Made by a program: the position numbers and the translations under genes. Positions 33,163 through 41,606 of a stretch of 64,000 nt of DNA are shown piece after piece; positions within the stretch are counted from its first letter, which is position 1, and each line of letters starts with the position of its first letter. The stretch comes from DATKDF01 sp963752045 (GTDB taxonomy: Bacteria > Acidobacteriota > Vicinamibacteria > Vicinamibacterales > SCN-69-37). The stretch is taken from NCBI GenBank assembly GCA_963752045.1, contig CAVVWN010000011.1, forward strand, positions 1 through 64,000, read 5' to 3'. Below the pieces are notes generated by a model. The model was not told where the DNA came from and did not search any database. It worked only from the letters and a program-made list of their open reading frames with translations.

Positions 33163-35217
33163 CTACTCCGTGTGTGAGGGGCCTGACGCGCTCCGGAGCT
33201 CGGCGTCGTGCGCGGCGCCGAGCGCCCTGACGATCGCGTCGACCGCCTGCTGAACTTCTCCGTCGGTCAGGGTGCGATCGGCCGCGCGGAACGTGAGTCG
33301 GAGCGAGAGACTCACGCGACCGTCCGGCACGCCTTTCCCCTTGTACCGATCGAATTCACGCACCGACACGAGCGTGTCTGGTGCGTGTGCCCGAATGGTG
33401 CCACGAACCTCGGCGGCAGGCAAGCGCTCGTCGACGACGAGCGACAGATCCCGCACGACCGACGGGAAGCGCGCAAGCGGCGTGATCCGCGCATCGGACG
33501 GACGGGCCAGCCGGGCGAGCGTGCCAAGATCCAGCTCGCCGCCGACGATGGCCTGCGGCTGTCCGAGCCCGCGCGACGCCACAAGATCCGGGCGCAATTG
33601 CCCGACCGCGCCCACGACGACCGGACCGTCGTCGCCGGCTGCCGAGAGCGTTGCCGCACGGCCGGAGAGGAGCCACGGACAGTCGTCGGCGGGCGCCGCA
33701 TCGAGGCTCACGCCGAACGACTCGGCCACCAGATCGGCCACGCCGCGTGCGTCGAACAGGTCGACCGGCGCGGACTGGGCGCTCCAGTGCTCGAGCCGCG
33801 GGCCCGTCATGAGCCATCCAATCCTGCGGCGTTCGCCGGCCGGGCTGAACGTGGCGCCGCTTTCGAAGACCTGCACCGCGTCCTGCTCGCGCCGGCGGTT
33901 GTAGATGACGGCATCGAGCAGGCCGGGCAGCAGCGACGGGCGCAGCACCGCGAACTTCTCGGAGAGCGGGTTGGCGATGGGCACGAGCGCGGTGCCCGGC
34001 GGCACAAACGGCGCTGCCGCGGCCTCCTCGATGAACGTGAAGGTGGACGCTTCCTGCAGTCCGGCTCCGGTGAGCACGCGCCGAAGCCGCCGCGCCGTTT
34101 CCATGCCCGGCGAAGACTCGCGCGGCATGTCCTTCAGCGCCGGGAAGGTCGCCGGAATCCGATCGAACCCCCAGTGGCGGCCAACCTCCTCGATGAGGTC
34201 CGCTTCGCGCGTGACGTCGACGCGGAAGCTGGGCACCGAGACGCTCCAGCCTTCGGCGGTCGCCTCGAGACCGAATCCCAGGCCGGAGAGCAGGCGCTCG
34301 ACATCCCCGTCGGGTACGCGATCGCCCAGCAGGCGCGCGATGCGGTCACGCCGGAGGTGAACCGTGCGCGACGCCACGCCGTCGGGGAAGACGTCGATGA
34401 TCGGGCCGACCTGCCGGCCCGCGCCGAGCCGGTCGATGAGCGCAAGCGAGCGGACCAGGGCGCGCACGGGTGCCGCCAGATCTGCACCACGCTCGAATCT
34501 GGCCGACGCTTCCGTCTTGAGTCCCAGGCGCCGGCTGGTGGCCCTCACCGTCGCCGGCTCGAACCACGCGCTCTCGATAGCCACCCGAACCGTTGCCGAC
34601 GAGACTTCCGACGATGCTCCGCCCATCACGCCGGCGAGCGCCACGGCCGTGTCGCGGTCGGCAATCACGAGCATCGACTCGTCGAGCTCGCGGGCCTGTC
34701 CGTCGAGCGTGACCAGCCCTTCGCCCGTCCGGGCCCGCCGCACGCGAATCTCGGGTCCGGCCAGCCGGTCGAGGTCGAAGGCGTGCGTGGGGTGCCCCAT
34801 CTCGAGCATCACGTAGTTGCTCACGTCTACGAGGTTGTTGATCGGGCGCACGCCGGCGGCGGCGAGGCGGTCGACCAGCCAGGCCGGCGACGGACCAACC
34901 GTGACCTCGGCCAGGGCGAGGGCGTACCGCCTGCACCCCCGGTCGCCAATGGTGACCGGTACGTCGCCGGCGGCTGCCGTGCTCACGACGCCTTCGCCAG
35001 GCGGCGGCGCGAGCGCGGTGCCGAAGGCCACCGCCGCCTCGCGCGCCAGGCCGTACAGACTCAGACAGTCAGGCCGGTTGGCCGTGATTTCGAAGTCGAT
35101 CGTCTCGCCCTCGATGCCGGCCACCTCGAACCCGCAGCCGGCGAGCCGCGCCGCCACGGCGGAGACGTCGGCCGGCACCGGCGCAAGCTCGCGGAGCCAC
35201 CCGAGCGGCGCCTTCAC
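33163..35217 (-). CDS. pheT: Phenylalanyl-tRNA synthetase beta subunit, short form without the tRNA-binding OB domain
   Basis: PheT forms the alpha2-beta2 enzyme with PheS. The GTG at 35217 overlaps the pheS stop by 3 bp and gives 684 residues, against about 800 usual. The reason is visible: residue ~37 (FEVAGIEGE) joins directly to TIDFEITANRPDCLSLYGLARE, skipping the EMAP-type tRNA-binding OB domain that normally fills ~40-150. The rest is complete: B3/B4 (NLVDVSNYVMLEMG, DLDRL), B5 (ASARFERGAD), B6-B7 core (SSLLPGLLDAV, FESGATF) and the C-terminal B8 anticodon-binding domain (PSVVRDLSLVV, RLTFRAADRTLT). Confidence 0.92.
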   Translation of the reverse strand: MKAPLGWLRELAPVPADVSAVAARLAGCGFEVAGIEGETIDFEITANRPDCLSLYGLAREAAVAFGTALAPPPGEGVVSTAAAGDVPVTIGDRGCRRYALALAEVTVGPSPAWLVDRLAAAGVRPINNLVDVSNYVMLEMGHPTHAFDLDRLAGPEIRVRRARTGEGLVTLDGQARELDESMLVIADRDTAVALAGVMGGASSEVSSATVRVAIESAWFEPATVRATSRRLGLKTEASARFERGADLAAPVRALVRSLALIDRLGAGRQVGPIIDVFPDGVASRTVHLRRDRIARLLGDRVPDGDVERLLSGLGFGLEATAEGWSVSVPSFRVDVTREADLIEEVGRHWGFDRIPATFPALKDMPRESSPGMETARRLRRVLTGAGLQEASTFTFIEEAAAAPFVPPGTALVPIANPLSEKFAVLRPSLLPGLLDAVIYNRRREQDAVQVFESGATFSPAGERRRIGWLMTGPRLEHWSAQSAPVDLFDARGVADLVAESFGVSLDAAPADDCPWLLSGRAATLSAAGDDGPVVVGAVGQLRPDLVASRGLGQPQAIVGGELDLGTLARLARPSDARITPLARFPSVVRDLSLVVDERLPAAEVRGTIRAHAPDTLVSVREFDRYKGKGVPDGRVSLSLRLTFRAADRTLTDGEVQQAVDAIVRALGAAHDAELRSASGPSHTE

Positions 35218-36260
35218 AGCGACACCTGCCTCAGGAACCGCAGGTCGTTCTCGTAGAACATGCGGATGTCGTCGATGCCGTACTGGCGGATGGCCAGCCG
35301 CTCGATACCAACGCCGAAGGCGAACCCCGTATACCGCTCGGGATCGTAGCCGACCGCCTCGAAGACGGCCGGGTTCACCATGCCGCAGCCGAGCACTTCC
35401 ATCCAGCCGGTGTGCTTGCAGAGCGGACACCCGGTGCCGTGGCAGCCCTGACACTCGACGTCGAGCTCTGCCGACGGCTCGGTGTAGGGAAAGAAGCTCG
35501 GGCGGAACCGCGTGCGCACCTTCGCGTGGAAGAAGCGCTCGGCGAAGGCGTTGAGCGTGCCCTTCAGGTCGCCGAGGCTGATGCCCTCATCGACCACGAG
35601 GCCTTCGACCTGACTGAACATCGGCGTGTGCGTGGCGTCGAAGTTGTCGCGCCGGTAGACGCGGCCCGGCGCGATGACGCGCACGGGCGGCTGGTTCGCC
35701 TCCATGTACCGGATCTGCATGCCCGACGTGTGCGTGCGCAGGAGGGTCGCCGCGCGTCCGCCGCCGGCGGCCGGAACGGGCGTCGACAGGTACAACGTGT
35801 CCTGCATGTCGCGCGCCGGATGCTCCGGCGGCATGTTGAGCGCCTCGAAGTTGTGCCAGTCGTCCTCGAGCTCCGGTCCTTCGAGCACCTGATAGCCCAT
35901 GCCGAGGAAGATGTCCTCGACGCGCTCCTGGACGACGGTCAGTGGATGCCGGCGGCCCACGGGCGGGCGGCGGCCGGGAAGGGTCACGTCGACCGAGCCG
36001 GGTGGCGGTCCGGTGCGCGCGAGGTCCGCTTCGCGCGCGGCGAGCGCGGATTCGATGTCCTGCTTGAGCGTATTCGCCTGCTGGCCCAGTTCCCGGCGCG
36101 CCTCGGCCGAAAGCGACCCGAGCGTCTTCAGCAGGGCGGTCACGTGGCCGCTCTTGCGGCTCAGGAAGCGATCGCGGATGGCCTTGACGTCAGACGGGGT
36201 GCGTGCCGCGTCGAGCGCAGCGGCAAACTCACGACGGAGGTCGGTGACGGCGTCGGACAT
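35214..36260 (-). CDS. pheS: Phenylalanyl-tRNA synthetase alpha subunit
   Basis: This 348-residue class II synthetase subunit has the N-terminal coiled coil (about 1-85) and the catalytic domain: motif 1 near MGYQVLEGPELEDDWHNF, motif 2 GRVYRRDNFDATHTPMF and motif 3 GFAFGVGIERLAIRQYG. The active site for phenylalanine adenylation lies in this subunit. It overlaps pheT by 4 bp. It lies downstream of rplT in a run of translation genes. A GC-rich 85-bp gap between rplT and pheS contains degenerate GGGCTCTCGG words. Confidence 0.95.
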   Translation of the reverse strand: MSDAVTDLRREFAAALDAARTPSDVKAIRDRFLSRKSGHVTALLKTLGSLSAEARRELGQQANTLKQDIESALAAREADLARTGPPPGSVDVTLPGRRPPVGRRHPLTVVQERVEDIFLGMGYQVLEGPELEDDWHNFEALNMPPEHPARDMQDTLYLSTPVPAAGGGRAATLLRTHTSGMQIRYMEANQPPVRVIAPGRVYRRDNFDATHTPMFSQVEGLVVDEGISLGDLKGTLNAFAERFFHAKVRTRFRPSFFPYTEPSAELDVECQGCHGTGCPLCKHTGWMEVLGCGMVNPAVFEAVGYDPERYTGFAFGVGIERLAIRQYGIDDIRMFYENDLRFLRQVSL

Positions 36261-36345
36261 GGGTCGGGCGCTGGGCTCTCGGCGCTGGGCGCCGGGCTCT
36301 CGGCCGGCGCGTCCGGCGAGGGCCTCACATCCAGCGCCGAGCCGT

Positions 36346-36708
36346 CTAGGCCGAGGCGCGTGCCTGCTGCGCCTGCTTGGCGACGCGGGCGAACGCTTCG
36401 GGATGGTCGACGGCGAGCTCGGCCAGGCTGCGGCGGTCGAGCGTCACGCCGGCCGTCTTCAGGCCGTTGATGAGCTCGCCGTACGTGAGGCCGTTGGCGC
36501 GGGCCGCGGCGTTGATACGGACCACCCACAAGCGGCGGAAATCCCGCTTCTTACGACGGCGTCCGGCGTAGGCGTAATCTCCCGCCTTGTCGACGGCTTC
36601 CTTGGCCGCCTGGTACAGCTTGCTCTTGGTGGCGTAGTAACCTTTCGCGCGTGAGAGCAGCTTCTTGCGCTTCGCGCGACGTACGGCGCCTCGTTTGACG
36701 CGGGGCAT
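36346..36708 (-). CDS. rplT: 50S ribosomal protein L20
   Basis: This 120-residue protein matches L20: PRVKRGAVRRAKRKKLLSRAKGYYATKSKLYQ, RDFRRLWVVRINAAARANGLTYGELINGLK and LAELAVDHPEAF. It binds 23S rRNA early in assembly and in many bacteria represses the infC-rpmI-rplT operon. The gene follows rpmI with a 91-bp gap that may carry regulatory structure. The short C-terminal tail is normal. Confidence 0.97.
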   Translation of the reverse strand: MPRVKRGAVRRAKRKKLLSRAKGYYATKSKLYQAAKEAVDKAGDYAYAGRRRKKRDFRRLWVVRINAAARANGLTYGELINGLKTAGVTLDRRSLAELAVDHPEAFARVAKQAQQARASA

Positions 36709-36799
36709 CTTCCTTGTCCTTTCCTGACAACTTCACCGGGACCGACCGTCGCCAGCGGGCGACCTGATCGTCGGGCCCTTACACGATTCTCAGCACGGG

Positions 36800-37003
36800 T
36801 CAGTCGTACGGCAGCATCCGCTTGAGCCGCGGGGCATCGGCGTCGGACACGACTTCGGTTCCGCGCAGGTGCCGCTTGCGGCGTGTCGGCTTGCTCGTGA
36901 GGATGTGGCGCTTGAACGCCTTGGCCCGCACGAACTTGCCCGTCCCGGTCTTCTTGAAGCGCTTGGCGGCGCCCCGATGGCTCTTGATCTTCATCTTCGG
37001 CAT
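36800..37003 (-). CDS. rpmI: 50S ribosomal protein L35
   Basis: This 67-residue basic protein matches L35: PKMKIKSHRGAAKRFKKTGT, FVRAKAFKRHILTSKPTRRKRHLRG and RLKRMLPY at the end. It lies 9 bp after infC in the standard infC-rpmI-rplT order. Confidence 0.97.
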   Translation of the reverse strand: MPKMKIKSHRGAAKRFKKTGTGKFVRAKAFKRHILTSKPTRRKRHLRGTEVVSDADAPRLKRMLPYD

Positions 37004-37012
37004 GTCTCGTTC

Positions 37013-37576
37013 CTACCTCTTCGGCTCCGCCGCGCGTTTGGCGCCGGGTCGCGGCGCCAGAATCGTGTGGAGCTGATTCCCTTCCTTTTGCGGCATCGTC
37101 TCGGTCACCGCCAGCTCTCCGAGGTCTTCCACCAGGCGTTCCAGGATGCGGCGCCCAATCTCCGGATGCGCGTTCTCGCGCCCCCTGAAGAAGATCGTGG
37201 CCTTCACCTTGTCGCCGTCGGCGAGGAAGCGCTCGATGTGCTTCTTCTTGAACTGGTAGTCGTGCTCGTCGACCTTCGGCCTGAACTTGATCTCCTTGAC
37301 CAGGATCACCTTCTGGTGCTTCTTGGCCGAGCGCGCGCGCTTCTGCTGCTCGTACTGGTACTTCCCGTAATCCATGATCCGGCAGACGGGCGGCACGGCC
37401 GTGGGGGAAATCTCGACGAGGTCGAGTCCCTTGCTGCGTGCCAGGGTCAGCGCCTGCGGCGGCGGCATGATCCCGAGCTGTTCGCCGCTGTCGTCAATCA
37501 CGCGGATTTCGCGTACCCGGATACGTTCGTTGATGCGGACGCGGTCGTCGCGTCGTGGCCCGCGGTCGTAAGCGAT
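37013..37576 (-). CDS. infC: Translation initiation factor IF-3, apparent AUC start
   Basis: IF-3 keeps 30S subunits free and proofreads start codons. The body is clear (SPTAVPPVCRIMDYGKYQYEQ at the linker, VKATIFFRGRE, ILAPRPGAK). The first in-frame canonical start, GTG at 37501, would drop the N-terminal residues RINERIRVREIR common to all IF-3s. An ATC at 37574-37576 is preceded by a strong GGAGGAGGT at optimal spacing, and no ATG, GTG or TTG is available in the right place. E. coli infC uses a rare AUU start to autoregulate by start-codon discrimination, so an AUC start here fits the same control. Length from the ATC is 187 residues. Confidence 0.9.
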   Translation of the reverse strand: MAYDRGPRRDDRVRINERIRVREIRVIDDSGEQLGIMPPPQALTLARSKGLDLVEISPTAVPPVCRIMDYGKYQYEQQKRARSAKKHQKVILVKEIKFRPKVDEHDYQFKKKHIERFLADGDKVKATIFFRGRENAHPEIGRRILERLVEDLGELAVTETMPQKEGNQLHTILAPRPGAKRAAEPKR

Positions 37577-37596
37577 AACTACCTCCTCCAGTTGTG

Positions 37597-37750
37597 AATC
37601 TTCAATCTGGAATCTTGAATCTCACAGCATCTGGAATCTGGAATCTGCAATCTGGCTTCTGTGTGATCCGCCGTCACCGCGACAGCGGTCAGATTCCAGA
37701 TCAGAGATTCCCCGATGCTTTGAGATCCCAGATCCCAGATCCCAGATTCA
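37597..37750. repeat. AGATYCC heptamer repeat element with 12-bp inverted repeat, between thrS and infC
   Basis: The thrS-infC spacer is built from degenerate 7-bp words: GGAATCT on the left (37609-37650) and AGATTCC/AGATCCC on the right (37691-37750, with AGATCCC repeated three times at the end). The opposed words form a perfect 12-bp inverted repeat ATCTGGAATCTG (37629-37640) and CAGATTCCAGAT (37690-37701). The right end slightly overlaps the thrS 3' end. The same words occur near mltG and nadK. In RNA the repeat could fold into a hairpin before the infC ribosome-binding site. Confidence 0.8.
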
Positions 37751-39685
37751 TCCTTCGCCGCGTCCCTTGCGCGCGACTTCGTCCAGCGCGGCCCGCACGA
37801 ACGCGTCGACCGCCTGCGCCCCCTGATCCCCGCCGGCGCGGCTCCGCACCGCGATGGTCCCCTCGGCCGCTTCCCGGTCGCCCGTCACCAGCATGTAGGG
37901 CACTTTCTGCAGCTGGGCCTCCCGAATCTTATAACCAATCTTCTCCTGGCGCCTGTCGAGCTCCACCCGAAGCCCGGCGTCGGCAAGGGCCGCCCGGACC
38001 GACTCGGCATAGTCCAGGTGCCGGTCCGCAATCGGCAGGACGACGGCCTGGACCGGGGCCAGCCAGAGCGGGAAGGCCCCGGCATAGTGCTCGATGAGCA
38101 GGGCGATGAAGCGCTCGAAACTGCCGAAAATCGCCCGGTGGATGACCACCGGCCGGTGTTCGCTGTTGTCGGGCCCGATGTACGTCAGGTCGAACCGCTG
38201 GGGCAGCTGGTAATCGAGCTGGATCGTGGCGCACTGCCAGGTCCGGCCGATCGCGTCGGTCACGTCGAAGTCGATCTTGGGCCCGTAGAAGGCGCCGTCG
38301 CCTTCGTTCAGCTCGTAGTCCACCCCCGCGGCCGAGAGCGCCGACTTCAACTCGGCCTCGGCGTGGTCCCAGGTGGCTTTCTCACCCAGGTACTCGGCCG
38401 GGCGCGTCGCCAGCTTCACCCGGTAGGCGAGCCCGAAATCGCCGTAGACGCGCTTCACCAAGTCCAGGAGGCGCTCGACTTCCTCGCCGATCTGCGATTC
38501 GGTCACGAAGCAGTGCGCGTCGTCCTGCGAGAACTGCCGGACGCGTGTCAGGCCCGAGAGCACGCCCGAGGCTTCGTTGCGGTGCAGCGGCGTCTGCTCG
38601 TGGAAGCGCAGCGGCAGGTCGCGGTAGCTGCGGACCTCGCTCGCGAACACGAGCATGTGGCCCGGGCAGTTCATGGCCTTCACGCCCATCTCCACGTTCT
38701 CCGACTCGACGAGGAACATGTTCTGGCGATAGTGCTGCCAGTGACCGGAGGTTTCCCAGAGCGCCTTGTTGAAGATGAGCGGGGTCTTGAGCTCGGTGTA
38801 GCCGGCAGGGAACAGCACGTCGCGCATGTAGCCGGCCAGGATGTTGTAGAGCGTGGTGCCCTTGCCGAGCCAGAACGCCGCGCCGGGCGCGTACGGGTGG
38901 AACGTGAAGAGCCCGATGTCCTTGCCGACGCGCCGGTGATCCCGCTTGCGGGCCTCTTCCACCTGGTGCAGGTGCTTCTTGAGGTCGTCTTCCTTGAAGA
39001 ACGCGGTGCCGTAGATTCGCTGCATCGGCTGATTGCGCGCGTCGCCCTTCCAGTAGGCGTTCGATGCCGAGAGCACCTTGAAGGCCTTCAGCCGGCCGGT
39101 CGACGGCACGTGCGGGCCGACGCAGAAGTCGACGAACGTGTCGCGGTCCTTGATCGTGTAGCAGGACACCTGCGGCTGTCCGGCCGTCTTCTCCTGGATG
39201 AGCTGTACCTTGAGCGGCTCGCCACGCGCCTCGAAGAATTCGATGGCCTCTTCGCGGGGCCACATCTGCCGCTCGTAGGGCAGGTCCTCGGCGGCGAGCT
39301 CTTTCATCCGCGCCTCGATACGCTCGAGGTCCTCGGGCACGAACGGGCGTTCGACGACGAAGTCGTAGAAGAAGCCCTCGTCGGTGGCCGGGCCGATGCC
39401 GCACTGCGCGCCCGGGAAGAGGTCCGTGACCGCCGCCGCCAGCAGGTGCGCGGTGGAGTGGCGATAGAGCGTCAGCGCGTCGGCGCCGTCCGGCGTGACG
39501 ATCGCGAGCGTCGCATCCGACTCGAGCGGCGCGGTCAGGTCCACCAGGCGGTCCGCGACCCTTGCGGCGAGCGCCCGCCGTACAACGCCGGCCGGCAGCT
39601 CTGCGGCTGCGAAGGCCTGCACGGTTGTGCCGCGAGCCGTCCGGCGTTCGGAGCCGTCCGGGAGCGTGATCGTGATCTCGTCCAT
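37748..39685 (-). CDS. thrS: Threonyl-tRNA synthetase
   Basis: This 645-residue class II synthetase charges tRNA-Thr. It has the TGS domain (ITITLPDGSERRTARGTTVQ), the editing domain with the zinc-like HxxxH motif (HSTAHLLAAAV) and a conserved cysteine (YTIKDRDTFVDFCVGPHVPSTG), the catalytic core with motif 2 (FRHE-like LRFHEQTPLHRNEASGVL, TRVRQFSQDDAHCFV) and motif 3 (HRAIFGSFERFIALLIEHY). The anticodon-binding domain is C-terminal (EKIGYKIREAQLQKVPYMLV). It is preceded by tRNA-Val only 13 bp upstream. Confidence 0.97.
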   Translation of the reverse strand: MDEITITLPDGSERRTARGTTVQAFAAAELPAGVVRRALAARVADRLVDLTAPLESDATLAIVTPDGADALTLYRHSTAHLLAAAVTDLFPGAQCGIGPATDEGFFYDFVVERPFVPEDLERIEARMKELAAEDLPYERQMWPREEAIEFFEARGEPLKVQLIQEKTAGQPQVSCYTIKDRDTFVDFCVGPHVPSTGRLKAFKVLSASNAYWKGDARNQPMQRIYGTAFFKEDDLKKHLHQVEEARKRDHRRVGKDIGLFTFHPYAPGAAFWLGKGTTLYNILAGYMRDVLFPAGYTELKTPLIFNKALWETSGHWQHYRQNMFLVESENVEMGVKAMNCPGHMLVFASEVRSYRDLPLRFHEQTPLHRNEASGVLSGLTRVRQFSQDDAHCFVTESQIGEEVERLLDLVKRVYGDFGLAYRVKLATRPAEYLGEKATWDHAEAELKSALSAAGVDYELNEGDGAFYGPKIDFDVTDAIGRTWQCATIQLDYQLPQRFDLTYIGPDNSEHRPVVIHRAIFGSFERFIALLIEHYAGAFPLWLAPVQAVVLPIADRHLDYAESVRAALADAGLRVELDRRQEKIGYKIREAQLQKVPYMLVTGDREAAEGTIAVRSRAGGDQGAQAVDAFVRAALDEVARKGRGEG

Positions 39686-39698
39686 TGAGTCTGAGAGT

Positions 39699-39775
39699 TG
39701 GTAGGCACGGGCGGACTCGAACCGCCGACCTCCTGCATGTCAAGCAGGCGCTCTAACCAGCTGAGCTACATGCCT
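39699..39775 (-). tRNA. tRNA-Val (anticodon GAC)
   Basis: A complete cloverleaf is seen on the minus strand. The acceptor stem pairs AGGCATG with CGTGCCT (one G-U), with discriminator A and encoded CCA (TGG at 39699-39701 on the plus strand). The D arm is GCTCAGCTGGTTAGAGC; the anticodon stem is CCTGC/GCAGG with loop TTGACAT, giving anticodon GAC (codon GUC, valine); the T arm is GGCGGTTCGAGTCCGCC. The 3' end is 13 bp from the thrS start. Confidence 0.96.
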
Positions 39776-39880
39776 ATGTGTGCCTAGGTCGCGAAAACCG
39801 GCCTCCGCGCGAACGACCAGTATAACCGGGCCCAAAACACGTCGTCAACGCGAGGTGGGGTCGGCGGCCAGGTCTCGGGC

Positions 39881-41056
39881 CTACCGGGCGGCTGCGCCCT
39901 CTCGGGCGAGCTTGCGGGCGCGCTCGAGGATCGGGTCCGAGTCCGGTATCGGTTCGCCGAACTCGACGATCGGCCCGCCCACGGGCACGTCCGGCTCGAG
40001 CCCTCGCCCGTGGATGGGCTCGCCGCCCACCGTCAGGTACTGCCGGTGCGTCATCCAGAGCCCATGTCCGTGCGGCAGCCGGAAGAGCTTCTGTTCGCCG
40101 GCAAGGCCCGGTGTGGGTTCGCCGACGAGCTTCGCGCGGTCATTGCCCTGAAGGGCGGCCGCGAGAATCTCCGCCGCGTGGGCCGTGCCGTTCGAGACGA
40201 GCACGATGAGCGGCATGGTGAACGACCCGTCGCCCGCCTCTGGGGCCACTGTTTCCTGGGTGCCGGCACGCGCGGCGCTTGTGGCCAGCGGGCCGTACTT
40301 CACGAAGAGCCTGGCGGCAGCCACGGCGTCGGCCGCCGACCCGCCCGCGACGCCGCGGAGGTCGAGGAGCACCGTCGTCTCTCCACCGGCCCCGAGCGGT
40401 CCGAGTTGAGCCTTGATGGCCTCGGCCGTCCCGCTGGCGAAACGGTGCACGCGGATGAGGGCGGTCGTCTCGTCGAGTCTGCGGCCGCTGACCAACTGGC
40501 CGGCTGGCACCTCACGGGTGAGCGTCATCTCGTGCGGGTCGGCCGCGTTGTTCCGGATGACGAGCAGGGTGACCGTCGACCCAGGGTCGCCGGCAAGTAC
40601 CCGCGCGCCGTGGAGCGCGGACATGTCCCGCGTGGGGGTGCCGTCGATCGCGCGAACGTAGTCGCCGGTACGCAGACCGGCCCGCGCGGCCGGCGAGCCA
40701 TCGGCGACGCCAACCACGCGCAGGTAGAACTGCCGCGCGATGACGAGTCCGACGTCGGCCGGCCCCGGAGTCGTGCCGGCTTCGACCGTCTTGACCTCGG
40801 CGGGTGTCAGGTAGGCGCTCTCGGCATCGAGTCCGTCGGCAAGCCCCCGCATGGCGCCGTCCATCACAGGGTCGAGCTCGACTTGCTCCACGTAGCTGCT
40901 GGTGATGAGCGTCACCACCTCCTCGAACACGCGAAGGGCAGGGAAGGCGCTTTGCGGTGTGGCGATCGGCGAGGCGCCAATCAGGCCTCCAACCGCCACC
41001 AGAAGGACGAGCGGCGTGGACACCGCGAAGATCAGCCAGCGGGTGCGATGGGTCAC
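39881..41056 (-). CDS. S41 (Ctp-like) protease homologue with lost Ser/Lys dyad
   Basis: This 391-residue protein has an N-terminal signal anchor (about 8-28), a helical N domain (EEVVTLITSSYVEQVE, RGLADGLDAESAYL), a PDZ domain (VVGVADGSPAARAGLRTGDYVRAIDG) and an S41-like protease fold. The catalytic serine normally in GSASASEI is replaced by threonine (NGTAHAAEIL), and the general-base lysine normally in TFGKG is leucine (TPGLAGEQ). Carboxy-terminal processing proteases use that Ser-Lys dyad, so this is probably a catalytically dead scaffold or a divergent enzyme. It is divergent from ruvX. Confidence 0.8.
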   Translation of the reverse strand: MTHRTRWLIFAVSTPLVLLVAVGGLIGASPIATPQSAFPALRVFEEVVTLITSSYVEQVELDPVMDGAMRGLADGLDAESAYLTPAEVKTVEAGTTPGPADVGLVIARQFYLRVVGVADGSPAARAGLRTGDYVRAIDGTPTRDMSALHGARVLAGDPGSTVTLLVIRNNAADPHEMTLTREVPAGQLVSGRRLDETTALIRVHRFASGTAEAIKAQLGPLGAGGETTVLLDLRGVAGGSAADAVAAARLFVKYGPLATSAARAGTQETVAPEAGDGSFTMPLIVLVSNGTAHAAEILAAALQGNDRAKLVGEPTPGLAGEQKLFRLPHGHGLWMTHRQYLTVGGEPIHGRGLEPDVPVGGPIVEFGEPIPDSDPILERARKLAREGAAAR

Positions 41057-41144
41057 CCGTCCATTATGCGCGATCCGGCCCGGCTGCCGGCCGTCGCTGG
41101 AACCCTGGGGCGCGGCGGCCCCGGCCGTGCCTACAATACTGGGC

Positions 41145-41606
41145 GTGAGGCTGCTCGGCGTGGACTACGGCGCAAAGCGCCTGGGATTGGCGCTCTCGGA
41201 TGGTACGGGGCTACTGGCTCGTCCGTGGCAGACGGTTCCTGCCTGCGCGACGCCAGCCGCCTCGGCGGCCGCCGTGGCCCGGTTGCTCGCGACCGGAGGC
41301 GAAGAGGCCGGCGAGGTCGGCGCCGTGGTCGTGGGGCTGCCGCGCCGTTTGAGCGGCGAGGACACCGAGGCGACGCCGGCCGTGCGCGCTTTTGCCGGAG
41401 AGCTGGCCGGGCTCACCGGGCTCTCTGTGCATCTCCAGGACGAACGGCTCACGAGCATCGAAGCCGAATCCCGATTGGCCGTCACCGAGCGAGACTGGCG
41501 CGTCCGCAAGCAGCGGCTCGACGCGGCGGCCGCGGCGATCATCCTGCAGGACTATCTCGACTCCTGCACCGGTTCATCGTCCGACGAAGGGCCCGCACTT
41601 CAATGA
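41145..41606 (+). CDS. ruvX: RuvX/YqgF-family Holliday junction resolvase-like nuclease
   Basis: The start is the GTG of VRLLGVDYGAKRLGLALSD, 8 bp after a TACAAT (41132-41137), suggesting a nearly leaderless message. The 153-residue RNase-H-fold protein has GAVVVGLPRRLSGEDTEATPAV and a DERLTSIEAES segment, and ends in a DAAAAAIILQDYLD helix. YqgF/RuvX is an essential RNase H-like nuclease, active in pre-16S rRNA 5'-end maturation. The stop overlaps the mltG start by 4 bp (ATGA), as in the standard ruvX-mltG pair. Confidence 0.9.
   Translation: MRLLGVDYGAKRLGLALSDGTGLLARPWQTVPACATPAASAAAVARLLATGGEEAGEVGAVVVGLPRRLSGEDTEATPAVRAFAGELAGLTGLSVHLQDERLTSIEAESRLAVTERDWRVRKQRLDAAAAAIILQDYLDSCTGSSSDEGPALQ

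Noticed and set aside
37013..37501. GTG at 37501 as infC start
   Set aside because: It would delete the conserved RINERIRVREIR region and has no Shine-Dalgarno, whereas the ATC at 37574 has an excellent one.
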